From NCBI RefSeq assembly GCF_009602465.1, contig NZ_WBKP01000009.1, positions 1 to 64,000 of the forward strand: a stretch of DNA of 64,000 nt. The letters run 5' to 3'. Below the pieces are notes generated by a model. That model saw only the letters and a list, made by a program, of their open reading frames with translations, made no database searches and was not told the DNA's origin. The position numbers and the translations under genes are program-made. The stretch is from Cumulibacter manganitolerans (lineage in GTDB: Bacteria; Actinomycetota; Actinomycetes; Mycobacteriales; Antricoccaceae). Positions 29,121 to 38,131 of this stretch are shown here, one piece after another. Numbering within the stretch: the first letter of the stretch is position 1; each line of letters starts with the position of its first letter.

Positions 29121-29137
29121 CTAGAACTGTTCTAGAA
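29121..29137. promoter_or_regulatory. palindromic operator upstream of the MFS exporter
   Basis: CTAGAAC-T-GTTCTAG is a perfect odd-length palindrome (29121-29135), overlapped by TTCTAGAA. It ends 28 bases before the exporter start. A related sequence containing GTTCTAGA (minus strand) lies at 32758-32768 in the promoter region of the acyl-CoA synthetase and MaoC genes. The TetR at 33710 is a possible binder. Confidence 0.5.
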
Positions 29138-29165
29138 TCCCATTCGCTTACAGGAACGAGCTCGC

Positions 29166-30638
29166 ATGACGTCGCCGGGCGCGAGCACACCCCGCTCGTC
29201 CTGGCTGACACTGTCCGCCGTCTGCCTGGTCAGCGTCCTCATGTCGCTGAACATGAACACGCTCAACATCGCGCTCCCGATCCTGACGCGGCACTTCGAC
29301 GCCTCCCCGACCGCGGCCAGCTGGCTGCTGCTGTCGTACATGGTCACCAACTGCGCGCTGCTCGTGCCGTTCGGCAGGCTCGCGGACAGCCTCGGCCAGC
29401 GGCGCGTCTACCTCTGGGGCCTCGGGACGTTCATCATCGCCGGCTTCCTGTGCGGGCTGGCACCCGACATCGAGACGCTGATCGCCCTGCGCGCCTTGCA
29501 GGCGGTGGGCTCGGCAGCCCTGCTGGCCAACGGCGCGACCCTCATCCACGACGCCTTTCCGGCGTCGCGGCTCAGCAACGCCATGGGCTTCTACACGGCC
29601 TCCTTCTCGGTGGCCGCGCTCATCGGTCCGACCCTCGGCGGCTTCATCGCCGAGCTCGGCGGCTGGCAGTGGGTCTTCTGGTTCAGCCTGCCGCTCGCGG
29701 TACCGGCGTTCCTCTGGGGCGTCCGGCAGATCGCCGGACGCCCGCCGGCGCAGACGCGGGCGTCCCTGGACGGCGCCGGCAACGGCGTGCTCATGACGAT
29801 CCTCATCCTGGCCACCTTCGGCATCTCGAGGGCCTCGGACCTGGGCTGGACGCATCCGCTGATCATCTGGACGCTGGCTGTGAGCGTTGCCCTCGTTCCG
29901 GCACTGGTCGCGATCGAGCGCCGGGCGACCAACCCGATCCTGAACGCGGAGGTGCTGCGCAGCAACGGAGTGGCGTCGATCTACACGGCGGGATTCCTCA
30001 ACGGCGCCGCCCGCTTCCCCATCGTGATCGTGATGGGGCTGTACTTCCAGGCCGTTCAGGGCCACAGCGCCGCAGTCGCGGGACTCTACCTGCTACCCGT
30101 CCCGGCGGGCATGATCAGCACGGCGATGCTGCTCGGCCGGTTCGCGAAGCGGTACGACCCGCGCCTACTGGCGACCGTCGGCTCCCTGATCGGCATGGTC
30201 GGCCTCGGCATCGTGCTGGCCAGCTCGTTGCTGCAGCACGACGCCCTGCTGCTCGGCGGCCTGACCCTCACCGGAGCGGGCACCGGCGTGTTCATGGGAT
30301 CGAACACGACCGCGCTGCTGACCGCCCTCCCCGAGCAGGCCATCGGAGTGGGCAACGCCGTCCGCCTGATGCTGCAGAACGTCGGGAACCTGCTGAGCGT
30401 CGCCGTGTCGCTCGCGCTCATCGCCGGCGTGCTGCCCCGCGAGAAGCGCAGCGTGGTGATGCAGGCCGACGCGGACGGCGTCGCGGGCGTCACCCCGGCC
30501 GAGCTCGCGCCCGGCTTCCACGCCGCACTGGTGTTCCTGCTGGCCCTGTCGCTGTTCGGCGTCCTCAGCTGCGCGCGCGGCCAGCGCCTCGCGACCCGCG
30601 CCGCGCGCTGCGCTACTCCCGCGACGTCCGCCACGTAA
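29166..30638 (+). CDS. MFS drug-resistance-type transporter, 14-helix (DHA2)
   Basis: 490 residues with about 14 transmembrane helices. Motif A GRLADSLGQRRVYLWG and the motif C-like GFYTASFSVAALIGPTLGG mark a proton-driven exporter of the DHA2 family. It follows mutY by 71 bases, with a palindrome in the gap, so it is probably independently regulated. The 3' end overlaps the convergent acyl-CoA synthetase by 26 bases. The substrate is unknown. Confidence 0.88.
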   Translation: MTSPGASTPRSSWLTLSAVCLVSVLMSLNMNTLNIALPILTRHFDASPTAASWLLLSYMVTNCALLVPFGRLADSLGQRRVYLWGLGTFIIAGFLCGLAPDIETLIALRALQAVGSAALLANGATLIHDAFPASRLSNAMGFYTASFSVAALIGPTLGGFIAELGGWQWVFWFSLPLAVPAFLWGVRQIAGRPPAQTRASLDGAGNGVLMTILILATFGISRASDLGWTHPLIIWTLAVSVALVPALVAIERRATNPILNAEVLRSNGVASIYTAGFLNGAARFPIVIVMGLYFQAVQGHSAAVAGLYLLPVPAGMISTAMLLGRFAKRYDPRLLATVGSLIGMVGLGIVLASSLLQHDALLLGGLTLTGAGTGVFMGSNTTALLTALPEQAIGVGNAVRLMLQNVGNLLSVAVSLALIAGVLPREKRSVVMQADADGVAGVTPAELAPGFHAALVFLLALSLFGVLSCARGQRLATRAARCATPATSAT

Positions 30639-32724
30639 CCAGCGCGTCGAGCGCCTCGACCCCCCGCGAGGTCGCCCGGAGCGGGTTGACCTCGATGGAC
30701 TCGAGGTCGTCACCGAGCGCCTGGGCCAGCTGCACGAGCCGCGCGATCACGTCGGTCAGCTCGTCGAGGTCTACCTCGTGCGCGCCGCGCGCACCGGAGA
30801 GCACCCCGATCCCGCGAAGCTCGCCGAGCGCGTCCCTGATGGACCGCCTGCTCACCGGGAGCACCCGCAGCACGCTCTCACCGAGCAGCTCCACCCAGAT
30901 GCCGCCGAGGGCGACGGCCAGGGTCAGCCCCCACTGCGCGTCGCGGACGACGCCCACCAACAGCTCCGGGCCCGGCGCGCTCATCGGCTGCACGATGACG
31001 GCGTCGGCCGGGGTCCCGCTGCTGTGCACCGCGTGCAGGATCTCCGTGAACGCCGTCTGGACCGCCGCGGCGTCGGCGAGCCCGAGCCGCACACCGCCGA
31101 TGTCGCTCTTGTGCGCGATACCGTCGCCGGCCACCTTCAGCACCACCGGGTAGCCGATCTCGGACGCCGCCGCGACCGCCGCGTCGGCGGAGCCGGCGAG
31201 CCGGGTGGCGACGACGGGGATGCCGTTGCGGCGTAGCAGCTCGCCGGCGCGCAGCTCGCTCCAGACCCCCTGCCGGGCACCCGCGGGCCACTGGACGTGC
31301 GGCAAGGCGCTCAGCCCCGGCTCGCCGACGTGCGCGACCAGCGCGTGGTAGCGCGCGGCGTTGCCGACCGCGGTCATGGTGTGCTCGATGCCGCCGAAGA
31401 CCAGCGGAAACCCTGACCGCTCGCGCAGCAGCCGGCCAATGTCGGTGATGTCGGTGAGGCAGTTGCTGACCGGGATGACCGGCAGTGGGGAGCGGGCGAT
31501 GCGCTCGGCGTTCGCCGTCCACACCTCGACCGCCGCCTCCAGATCCGGCGGCGGCGTCCGCGGCACCTCGGTGAGCAGCATGACCGCGTCGATGCCGGGG
31601 TCCTGCGCCACGATGTCCAGCGCGCGCCCCAGCAGAGTGCGATCGAGCAGCACGTAGCCGGTGACGTCCAGCGGGTTGTTCGCGCTCGCGAAGCCGGGCA
31701 GGATCTCGACCAGCCGCCGGGTCGTCTCCGGCGCGAAGTCGACGAGCTCGAGTCCTTCGTCGTCGGCGCGGTCGCAGATGATCTCCGAGGCCCCGCCGGA
31801 CGGCGTCACGACCCCGAGCCGGCGTCCGGCCAGCGGCCCGATCTCCGAGAGCAGCGACGCGGTCGTCAGCAGGTCCTCCACGGAGGTCACGCGCAGCACC
31901 CCGAGCTGGCGGAACACCGCGTCGACGACGGCGTCGTCCCCGACGAGCGCTCCGGTGTGCGCCTGCGCGGTGTGCGAGGCCTTGGCGCTGCGGCCGATCT
32001 TCAGCGCGACGATCGGCTTCCCGGCGTCGCGGGCCGCCCGGGCAACCGCGATGAACTCCTCGGGGCGCCGGATGCTCTCCAGGAACAGCGCGATGCACTT
32101 CGTGCCGGGATCGTTCACGAGGTGGGCGATCACGTCGGTCACCGAGATGACCGTCTCGTTGCCCATGCTGGTCAGGAAGCTCAGCCCGATGCTGCGGGCG
32201 TGCGCGAAGGCCAGCACGCTGCTGGCGAGGGCTCCCGACTGCAGCACCACCCCGACTCCGCCGGAGACCATCGGCCGCGGAACGGGCAGGCCGTACGGCG
32301 TGATGGACTCGGTGGCGTTGATGAAGCCGTTGCCGTTCGGCCCGAGCACGAGCAGGTCGTTCTCCTCGGCGAACGCCGCGAGCTCTCGCTCGCGCGCCGC
32401 GCCCTCCGCCCCGACCTCGCCGTACCCCGCGGTGAGGACGACGTAGTTGCGGATCCCCCGGTGCATGCCCTCCTGCATCACCGGCACCACGGCGTCGATG
32501 GGCGTCATGAGATACGCCAGGTCGACCGGGACGGGAACGTCGGAGAGCGAGCGGTGCGTCGGTACGCCGTGCGCGGGCGTGCCCTTGGGATTGATCAGAT
32601 GGACCTCGCCGTCGAAGTCGCCGGTGACCATGTTCGCGTAGGTGGCGATCGACCATCCGGACTTGTCGGTGGCGCCGACGAGCGCGATCGACCGCGGCCG
32701 GAAGAAGCTGCTCAGGTCTTTCAC
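30613..32724 (-). CDS. NDP-forming acyl-CoA synthetase, fused alpha and beta subunits
   Basis: 703 residues. Order: CoA-binding Rossmann domain (about 1-120, FFRPRSIALVGAT), two succinyl-CoA-ligase-like domains with the phospho-His loop AQAHTGALVGDDA, then an ATP-grasp domain (about 480-700) with GYPVVLKVAGDGIAHKSDIGG. It makes or uses an acyl-CoA with ATP or GTP. The GTG start has GGAGG six bases upstream; a longer frame adds a non-conserved extension. It is divergent from a MaoC gene and TetR, pointing to joint control of acyl-CoA metabolism. Confidence 0.88.
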   Translation of the reverse strand: MKDLSSFFRPRSIALVGATDKSGWSIATYANMVTGDFDGEVHLINPKGTPAHGVPTHRSLSDVPVPVDLAYLMTPIDAVVPVMQEGMHRGIRNYVVLTAGYGEVGAEGAARERELAAFAEENDLLVLGPNGNGFINATESITPYGLPVPRPMVSGGVGVVLQSGALASSVLAFAHARSIGLSFLTSMGNETVISVTDVIAHLVNDPGTKCIALFLESIRRPEEFIAVARAARDAGKPIVALKIGRSAKASHTAQAHTGALVGDDAVVDAVFRQLGVLRVTSVEDLLTTASLLSEIGPLAGRRLGVVTPSGGASEIICDRADDEGLELVDFAPETTRRLVEILPGFASANNPLDVTGYVLLDRTLLGRALDIVAQDPGIDAVMLLTEVPRTPPPDLEAAVEVWTANAERIARSPLPVIPVSNCLTDITDIGRLLRERSGFPLVFGGIEHTMTAVGNAARYHALVAHVGEPGLSALPHVQWPAGARQGVWSELRAGELLRRNGIPVVATRLAGSADAAVAAASEIGYPVVLKVAGDGIAHKSDIGGVRLGLADAAAVQTAFTEILHAVHSSGTPADAVIVQPMSAPGPELLVGVVRDAQWGLTLAVALGGIWVELLGESVLRVLPVSRRSIRDALGELRGIGVLSGARGAHEVDLDELTDVIARLVQLAQALGDDLESIEVNPLRATSRGVEALDALVTWRTSRE

Positions 32725-32839
32725 ACGACCTCCAGGACGGCTGCTTTTGGAATCACGCTCTAGAACTCTTTCGGTCACTGTGGTGCAATACCCGCAACGC
32801 GTCAAGGCAGCAGCGGCGCCCAACCCGAAGGAGCGGCGC

Positions 32840-33703
32840 GTGAGCCTGGACCATGACCTCGTCGGATCGCCGAGCGAGCCGGTCACCGCTCGCTGGAGCG
32901 ACACCGAGACCCTCCTCTACGCGCTCTCGCTGGGATACGGGCACGACGACCAGCTGGTCGACCTGCGGTACACGAGCGAGAACACCGCCGGTGTCGAGCA
33001 GGTCGTGGTGCCGACGTACGGCGTGATCATGGCCTCGGGCGCCGGCCGTGGGCGCAGCCTCGGCGACTTCGACCGGGCGCTGCTGGTGCACGCCGAGCAG
33101 GGCCTGCAGATCCACCGTCCCATCCCCGCCGCGGGAGAGGCACAGGTGACCTCCACGGTCATCGGCATGTACGACAAGGGCAAGGCCGCGATCGTGACGA
33201 CGGAGGCGCGGGCGGTCGATGCGCGGACCGGCGAGCCGCTCGTCACGTCGACGTCCTCGGTGTTCATCCGCGGCGAGGGCGGGTTCGGCGGTGAGGCCGG
33301 CCCCAGGTCGGACTGGCAGCGTCCTGACCGCGAGCCGGACTTCACCGCCTCCACGACGACGTGGCCCGGACAGGCGCTGCTGTACCGGCTCAACGGCGAC
33401 CGCAACCCGCTGCACGCCGATCCCGAGTTCGCCGCGCGGGGCGGCTTCGGCAAGCCGATCCTGCACGGGCTGTGCACCTACGGCATCAGCGCGCGGCTGC
33501 TGCTGGGCCTGGAGGGCGCCGGCGAACCGGCGGAGATGCGCGAGTTCAACGCCCGGTTCAGCTCGCCGGTGATCCCCGGCGACACGCTGACGCTGCACGC
33601 CTGGGACGTCGGCGACGGAGGATTCGCCTTCCAGACGACGGGCTCCGGCGGCCGCGTCGTCCTCGATCACGGCGTGAGCCGCTTCGGAAGCGACCCCGCG
33701 TAG
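32840..33703 (+). CDS. MaoC-like (R)-hydratase, double hot-dog
   Basis: 287 residues, two hot-dog folds as in eukaryote-type hydratase 2. The second domain holds the catalytic loop YRLNGDRNPLHADPEFA (Asp/His pair) and FGKPILHGLCTYG; the first is degenerate. It hydrates trans-2-enoyl-CoA to the (R)-3-hydroxy form. GTG start with AAGGAG upstream. It precedes the TetR gene by 6 bases and is divergent from the acyl-CoA synthetase. Confidence 0.88.
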   Translation: MSLDHDLVGSPSEPVTARWSDTETLLYALSLGYGHDDQLVDLRYTSENTAGVEQVVVPTYGVIMASGAGRGRSLGDFDRALLVHAEQGLQIHRPIPAAGEAQVTSTVIGMYDKGKAAIVTTEARAVDARTGEPLVTSTSSVFIRGEGGFGGEAGPRSDWQRPDREPDFTASTTTWPGQALLYRLNGDRNPLHADPEFAARGGFGKPILHGLCTYGISARLLLGLEGAGEPAEMREFNARFSSPVIPGDTLTLHAWDVGDGGFAFQTTGSGGRVVLDHGVSRFGSDPA

Positions 33704-33709
33704 GCAGCC

Positions 33710-34318
33710 GTGGCGCGCAGCGAGCACCGTCGCTGGGGCAAGACCGCCCAGACGCAGGCCGACATCCTCGACGCGGCGGTCGCCGTGTTCGCTGAGCGCG
33801 GCTACACGACGGCGACGATCGCCGACGTCATCGAGCGGGCCGGCTCGAGCGTCGGGAGCATCTACCACCACTTCGGCGGGAAGGCCGAGCTGTTCCATGC
33901 GCTGTGGGCCGAGCACACCCAGGGGCTCGAGCGGTCCGCGGCGGAGGCGGTCGCGAAGGCCCGGGAGGACGGCGTCAGCACGCCGATCGCGCTGTTCGAG
34001 GCCGGGGGCGCCGCCTACCTGCGCGCGGTATGGCGCGACCGGCGGGTCGCCCGGATCTTCTGGACCGGCGACGCGCCGCCCGGCTTCGAGGTGCTCCGGC
34101 GGCAGCGGGGCCAGGCGTGGATCGAGAACAACCTGAAGCTGCTGGGGCTCGCCGGCTCGCTCGAGGACCGGTTCGTGGCGGCGGTGTTCACCGCGATCAT
34201 GGGCGAGGCCGCGCGGACCGTGATCGGCTGCGCCCGGTCCAAGCAGGCCGAGGCGATCATCGCGGAGGCCGTGCGCGTCAGCCGCGCCGTGGCCGAGAGC
34301 CGCGGCACGCCGGATTGA
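33710..34318 (+). CDS. TetR-family regulator
   Basis: 202 residues. The N-terminal helix-turn-helix is clear: ILDAAVAVFAERGYTTATIADV and SSVGSIYHHFGGKAELF. The C-terminal ligand domain is all-helical and not assignable to a subfamily. GTG start, co-transcribed with the MaoC gene. It probably represses the divergent acyl-CoA synthetase / MaoC pair, possibly in response to an acyl-CoA. Confidence 0.9.
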   Translation: MARSEHRRWGKTAQTQADILDAAVAVFAERGYTTATIADVIERAGSSVGSIYHHFGGKAELFHALWAEHTQGLERSAAEAVAKAREDGVSTPIALFEAGGAAYLRAVWRDRRVARIFWTGDAPPGFEVLRRQRGQAWIENNLKLLGLAGSLEDRFVAAVFTAIMGEAARTVIGCARSKQAEAIIAEAVRVSRAVAESRGTPD

Positions 34319-34332
34319 CCCCGGCATACGAA

Positions 34333-34389
34333 TCTGCGGTGGAGCGGGACACGCTATCGGGTCGATAGCGTGCTCCACTCCACCGCAGA
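34333..34389. terminator. long hairpin between TetR and clpC (hairpin A)
   Basis: Outer stem of 12 pairs (TCTGCGGTGGAG with CTCCACCGCAGA) and inner stem of 10 pairs (CACGCTATCG with CGATAGCGTG) around loop GGT, separated by a 5x5 internal loop. It lies between two convergent genes. The inner stem is nearly the same as in the hairpin at 42885-42935. Confidence 0.7.
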
Positions 34390-34413
34390 ACGTGGGTGCC
34401 GGAGCGCCTGCCG

Positions 34414-37065
34414 CTAGGCGGTCGCGCCTCCCGACGCGGCGTCGCCGGACGGCGTCCCGTGCTCGGGCTGCGCACCGGGCGTCGCCTCGGGGACGGCGCC
34501 GGTGCCCGACACGTGGTCGATACCGGTGCCGATCTCGTCGGCGGTGACCGCCACCGGTTCCTTGCGCGCCTCGGCGCGGAAGGAGAAGTGGAAGTCCGGC
34601 AGCTTGTTCTTCTCGGCCGCGAGGATCTGCTCCGTCGGGAGCGTCTTCCCGTCGGCGTCGATGACGTCGACCTTGATGACCGAGCCGCTCGGGATCTCGC
34701 CGTACAGGATCTTCTCCGACAGCTGGTCCTCGATCTCGCGCTGGATCGTCCGGCGCAGCGGGCGGGCGCCCATCACCGGGTCGAAGCCCTTGCGAGCCAG
34801 CAGGTTCTTCGCGGCGTCGGTCAGCTCGATCGTCATGTCCTTCGCGGCCAGCTGGACGCCGACGCGGGTGATCATGAAGTCGACCATCTCGACGATCTGC
34901 TGCTGGGTCAGCTGGTGGAAGACCACGATGTCGTCGATGCGGTTGAGGAACTCCGGACGGAAGTTCTTCTTCAGCTCATCGTTGACCTTCAGCTTCATCC
35001 GGTCGTAGTTCGACGAGTCGTCGTTGCCGCTCTGGAAGCCCAGGCCGACCGCCTTCGCGACGTCCTTGGTGCCGAGGTTGGTGGTCAGGATGAGCACCGT
35101 GTTCTTGAAGTCCACGATGCGGCCCTGGCCGTCGGTCAGGCGACCTTCCTCGAGCACCTGCAGGAGCGTGTTGAACACGTCCGGGTGCGCCTTCTCGATC
35201 TCGTCGAACAGCACGACGGAGAACGGCTTGCGGCGCACCTTCTCGGTCAGCTGTCCGCCCTCGTCGTACCCGACGTACCCGGGAGGGGCACCGACGAGCC
35301 GAGAGACGGTGTACCGGTCGTGGAACTCCGACATGTCGATCTGGATGAGCGCGTCGGCGTCCCCGAACAGGAACTCCGCGAGCGCCTTCGCGGTCTCGGT
35401 CTTACCGACGCCGGACGGGCCGGCGAAGATGAACGAGCCACCGGGCCGCTTGGGGTCCTTCAGGCCGGCGCGGGTACGGCGGATCGCCTGCGACACCGAC
35501 TTGATGGCCTCTTCCTGGCCGATGATCGTCTTGTGGAGCTCGTCCTCCATGCGCAGCAGGCGGGTCGTCTCCTCCTCGGTGAGCTTGAAGACCGGGATGC
35601 CGGTCCAGTTGGCCAGCACTTCAGCGATCTGCTCCTCGCCGACCTCGCTGATGACGTCCAGGTCGCCCTGGCGCCACTGCTCCTCACGAGCGGACTTCTT
35701 CTCCTGCAGCTTGCGCTCGTCGTCGCGCAGCTTCGCGGCACGCTCGAAGTCCTGCGAGTCGATGGCCGACTCCTTCTCACGACGCACCGACGCGATCTTG
35801 TCGTCGTACTCGCGCAGGTCCGGCGGGGCCGTCATCCGCTTGATGCGCATGCGGGCGCCGGCCTCGTCGATGAGGTCGATGGCCTTGTCGGGCAGGAACC
35901 GGTCGCTGATGTAGCGATCGGCCAGCTGCGCGGCGGCGACCAGCGCGTCGTCGGTGATCGAGATGCGGTGGTGCGCCTCGTAGCGGTCACGCAGGCCCTT
36001 GAGGATCTCGATGGTGTGCGCCAGCGACGGCTCGCCGACCTGGATCGGCTGGAACCGGCGCTCGAGCGCGGCGTCCTTCTCGAGGTGCTTGCGGTACTCG
36101 TCGAGCGTGGTCGCGCCGATGGTCTGCAGCTCGCCGCGGGCCAGCATCGGCTTGAGGATGTTCGCCGCGTCGATCGCGCCCTCCGCGGCACCCGCGCCGA
36201 CGAGGGTGTGGATCTCGTCGATGAACAGGATGATGTCGCCGCGGGTGCGGATCTCCTTGAGCACCTTCTTCAGGCGCTCCTCGAAGTCACCGCGGTAGCG
36301 GGAGCCGGCGACCAGTGCGCCGAGGTCGAGCGTGTAGAGCTGCTTGTCCTTGAGCGTCTCGGGGATCTCGCCCTTGACGATCGCCTGGGCCAGGCCCTCG
36401 ACGACGGCGGTCTTGCCGACGCCGGGCTCACCGATCAGCACCGGGTTGTTCTTGGTGCGACGGCTCAGCACCTGCATCACGCGCTCGATCTCCTTCTCGC
36501 GCCCGATGACCGGGTCGAGCTTGCCCTCGCGGGCGGAGGCGGTGAGGTTGCGGCCGAACTGGTCGAGCACCAGGCTGCTGGACGGCGTCCCCTCGGCGGG
36601 AGCGCCGGCGGTCGCGGTCTCCTTGCCCTGGTAGCCCTGCAGGAGCTGGATGACCTGGGTGCGGACCCGGTTGAGCTCGGCACCCAGCTTGACCAGGACC
36701 TGCGCGGCGACTCCCTCACCCTCACGGATCAGGCCGAGCAGGATGTGCTCGGTGCCGATGTAGGTGTGGCCCAGCTGCAGCGCCTCGCGCAGCGACAGCT
36801 CGAGGACCTTCTTGGCGCGCGGGGTGAACGGGATGTGCCCGGACGGCGCCTGCTGCCCCTCGCCGATGATCTCCTCGACCTGCGAACGGACGGCCTCGAG
36901 CGAGATGTTCAGCGACTCGAGGGCCTTCGCGGCCACTCCCTCGCCCTCGTGGATCAGGCCGAGCAGGATGTGCTCGGTGCCGATGTAGTTATGCGAGAGC
37001 ATGCGGGCTTCTTCTTGTGCGAGTACGACGACTCGGCGGGCCCGGTCAGTAAAGCGTTCGAACAT
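34414..37065 (-). CDS. clpC: ATP-dependent Clp protease ATPase subunit ClpC
   Basis: 883 residues. N-terminal double Clp repeat ([13 protein letters not shown] ... GTEHILLGL twice), first AAA+ module with Walker [11 protein letters not shown] and Walker [10 protein letters not shown], a middle UVR-type coiled coil (about 430-470), and a second AAA+ module with GPSGVGKTE and a [14 protein letters not shown] pore loop. The C-terminus is acidic and Pro/Gly-rich. ClpC unfolds substrates for the ClpP1P2 protease. Transcribed alone; the start is preceded by AAGGAG-like bases in the 199-base upstream region. Confidence 0.97.
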   Translation of the reverse strand: MFERFTDRARRVVVLAQEEARMLSHNYIGTEHILLGLIHEGEGVAAKALESLNISLEAVRSQVEEIIGEGQQAPSGHIPFTPRAKKVLELSLREALQLGHTYIGTEHILLGLIREGEGVAAQVLVKLGAELNRVRTQVIQLLQGYQGKETATAGAPAEGTPSSSLVLDQFGRNLTASAREGKLDPVIGREKEIERVMQVLSRRTKNNPVLIGEPGVGKTAVVEGLAQAIVKGEIPETLKDKQLYTLDLGALVAGSRYRGDFEERLKKVLKEIRTRGDIILFIDEIHTLVGAGAAEGAIDAANILKPMLARGELQTIGATTLDEYRKHLEKDAALERRFQPIQVGEPSLAHTIEILKGLRDRYEAHHRISITDDALVAAAQLADRYISDRFLPDKAIDLIDEAGARMRIKRMTAPPDLREYDDKIASVRREKESAIDSQDFERAAKLRDDERKLQEKKSAREEQWRQGDLDVISEVGEEQIAEVLANWTGIPVFKLTEEETTRLLRMEDELHKTIIGQEEAIKSVSQAIRRTRAGLKDPKRPGGSFIFAGPSGVGKTETAKALAEFLFGDADALIQIDMSEFHDRYTVSRLVGAPPGYVGYDEGGQLTEKVRRKPFSVVLFDEIEKAHPDVFNTLLQVLEEGRLTDGQGRIVDFKNTVLILTTNLGTKDVAKAVGLGFQSGNDDSSNYDRMKLKVNDELKKNFRPEFLNRIDDIVVFHQLTQQQIVEMVDFMITRVGVQLAAKDMTIELTDAAKNLLARKGFDPVMGARPLRRTIQREIEDQLSEKILYGEIPSGSVIKVDVIDADGKTLPTEQILAAEKNKLPDFHFSFRAEARKEPVAVTADEIGTGIDHVSGTGAVPEATPGAQPEHGTPSGDAASGGATA

Positions 37066-37179
37066 GCGTCAGTCTCCTTCAAGGCCGCTCCCGTAGGAAG
37101 CAGCGCACCAGGCGCCGGAGCGGTTATCCCATTAAACGACGCCTCAGCCCGGGTTTCTTCCTCTCAGGGCCTCCGATCG

Positions 37180-37197
37180 GTACGCCGAGGGCGAACA
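37180..37197. promoter_or_regulatory. candidate ClgR box upstream of clpC
   Basis: On the clpC strand the sequence reads TGTTCGCCCTCGGCGTAC, which differs at one defined position from the ClgR consensus WNNWCGCYNANRGCGWWS known from Corynebacterium. It is 115 bases upstream of the clpC start. ClgR activates clp genes in actinobacteria. No clgR gene is in the window; the assignment is by motif only. Confidence 0.35.
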
Positions 37198-37264
37198 GCG
37201 AACGTGTCGGGCGTCACCGGCGCGATAGTCTGGCTGCCCGAGCCGGCGACGAAAAGAGACGCGA

Positions 37265-37597
37265 ATGAAGTTCGAACTGCGCACCTACCGTGCGGCCGAG
37301 GGCAAGATGGCGGCCCTGCAGACCCGCTTCCTCGACCACACGTTGAGCATCTTCCCTCGACACGGCATCCACAGCGTCGGCTACTGGGTTCGCGAGGACG
37401 ACCCCTCGCTGCTGGTCTACCTCATCTGGCACGAGGGCGACGCGCGCGCGAACTGGGACAACTTCAGGGCCGACCCCGAGTGGGTTGCCGCCCGCGCGGC
37501 CTCCGAGGTGGACGGCTCGCTCACCGACTCGATCGAGTCGGTCTTCCTGGACCCGGTCGAGGCCCTCGCCGTCGGCGACCTGCCCGCCACGAACTGA
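37265..37597 (+). CDS. NIPSNAP-family protein
   Basis: A 110-residue alpha-beta ferredoxin-like fold. It begins MKFELRTYRAAEGKM and contains FPRHGIHSVGYW, LVYLIWHEGD and the FRADPEWV motif, the hallmarks of the NIPSNAP family. Members are small cytoplasmic dimers of unclear function, sometimes next to degradation pathways. Monocistronic, divergent from clpC and convergent with the MarR gene. Confidence 0.85.
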   Translation: MKFELRTYRAAEGKMAALQTRFLDHTLSIFPRHGIHSVGYWVREDDPSLLVYLIWHEGDARANWDNFRADPEWVAARAASEVDGSLTDSIESVFLDPVEALAVGDLPATN

Positions 37598-37619
37598 CGC
37601 CGACTCGGCTCGATAGGCG

Positions 37620-38078
37620 CTACCGCTCGTTGAGCACGGCAACCAGTCGCTCGAGCGGGCCGACGGCGCGCAGGATCGCCGCGCGGTCCTTGCTCGGCAG
37701 ATGCTCGAGGGCGTCGGTGAGCCGCCGCTCGTGAGCGCTCATCCACTGCCGCAGCTGCTGCTGCCCCTGCGAGGTGAGCTGCACCAGAGCCACCCGCTTG
37801 TCCTCGGGATGCTTGGTTCGTTCGGCGCGTCCGGCCGACACCGCCTGCTCGACGAGGCTGCTCACCGTGTTCGGCGCCAGCAGCATGAGGTCGGCGAGGT
37901 CGCCCACGCGCGTCGCGCGATGCTCGTCGAGATGCTGCATGAGCTCCACCTGCGCCATCGGCAGCGACTCCCACGAGTACTCCGTCCGAATGCTGCGCCT
38001 GAGCGCCCTCCGCAGCCTGGTGATGACCTCGGTGAGCGTGGCGACGTCGGACGGCGGGGGTGGCATGGAAGCGATCAT
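37620..38078 (-). CDS. MarR-family regulator
   Basis: 152 residues. Winged helix with the family's VGDLADLMLLAPNTVSSLVEQA recognition region and the wing HPEDKRVALVQLTSQGQ. It is divergent from an MFS exporter with a perfect palindrome between them, the standard layout for a MarR repressor of an efflux pump that is released by the pump's substrate. Confidence 0.92.
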   Translation of the reverse strand: MIASMPPPPSDVATLTEVITRLRRALRRSIRTEYSWESLPMAQVELMQHLDEHRATRVGDLADLMLLAPNTVSSLVEQAVSAGRAERTKHPEDKRVALVQLTSQGQQQLRQWMSAHERRLTDALEHLPSKDRAAILRAVGPLERLVAVLNER

Positions 38079-38091
38079 AGCCTCGGCGCAG

Positions 38092-38108
38092 ATCTGTCGG
38101 TGACAGAT
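38092..38108. promoter_or_regulatory. candidate MarR operator
   Basis: Perfect inverted repeat ATCTGTC-GGT-GACAGAT between the marR start (14 bases away) and the exporter start (24 bases away). One dimer here would cover both promoters. Confidence 0.7.
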
Positions 38109-38131
38109 ATAAAACGGTAGAGTGACGCCTC

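Noticed and set aside
34396-37734. Long plus-strand reading frame opposite clpC
   Set aside because: It mirrors the clpC coding frame on the other strand, an effect of high third-position GC; no family motif is seen.
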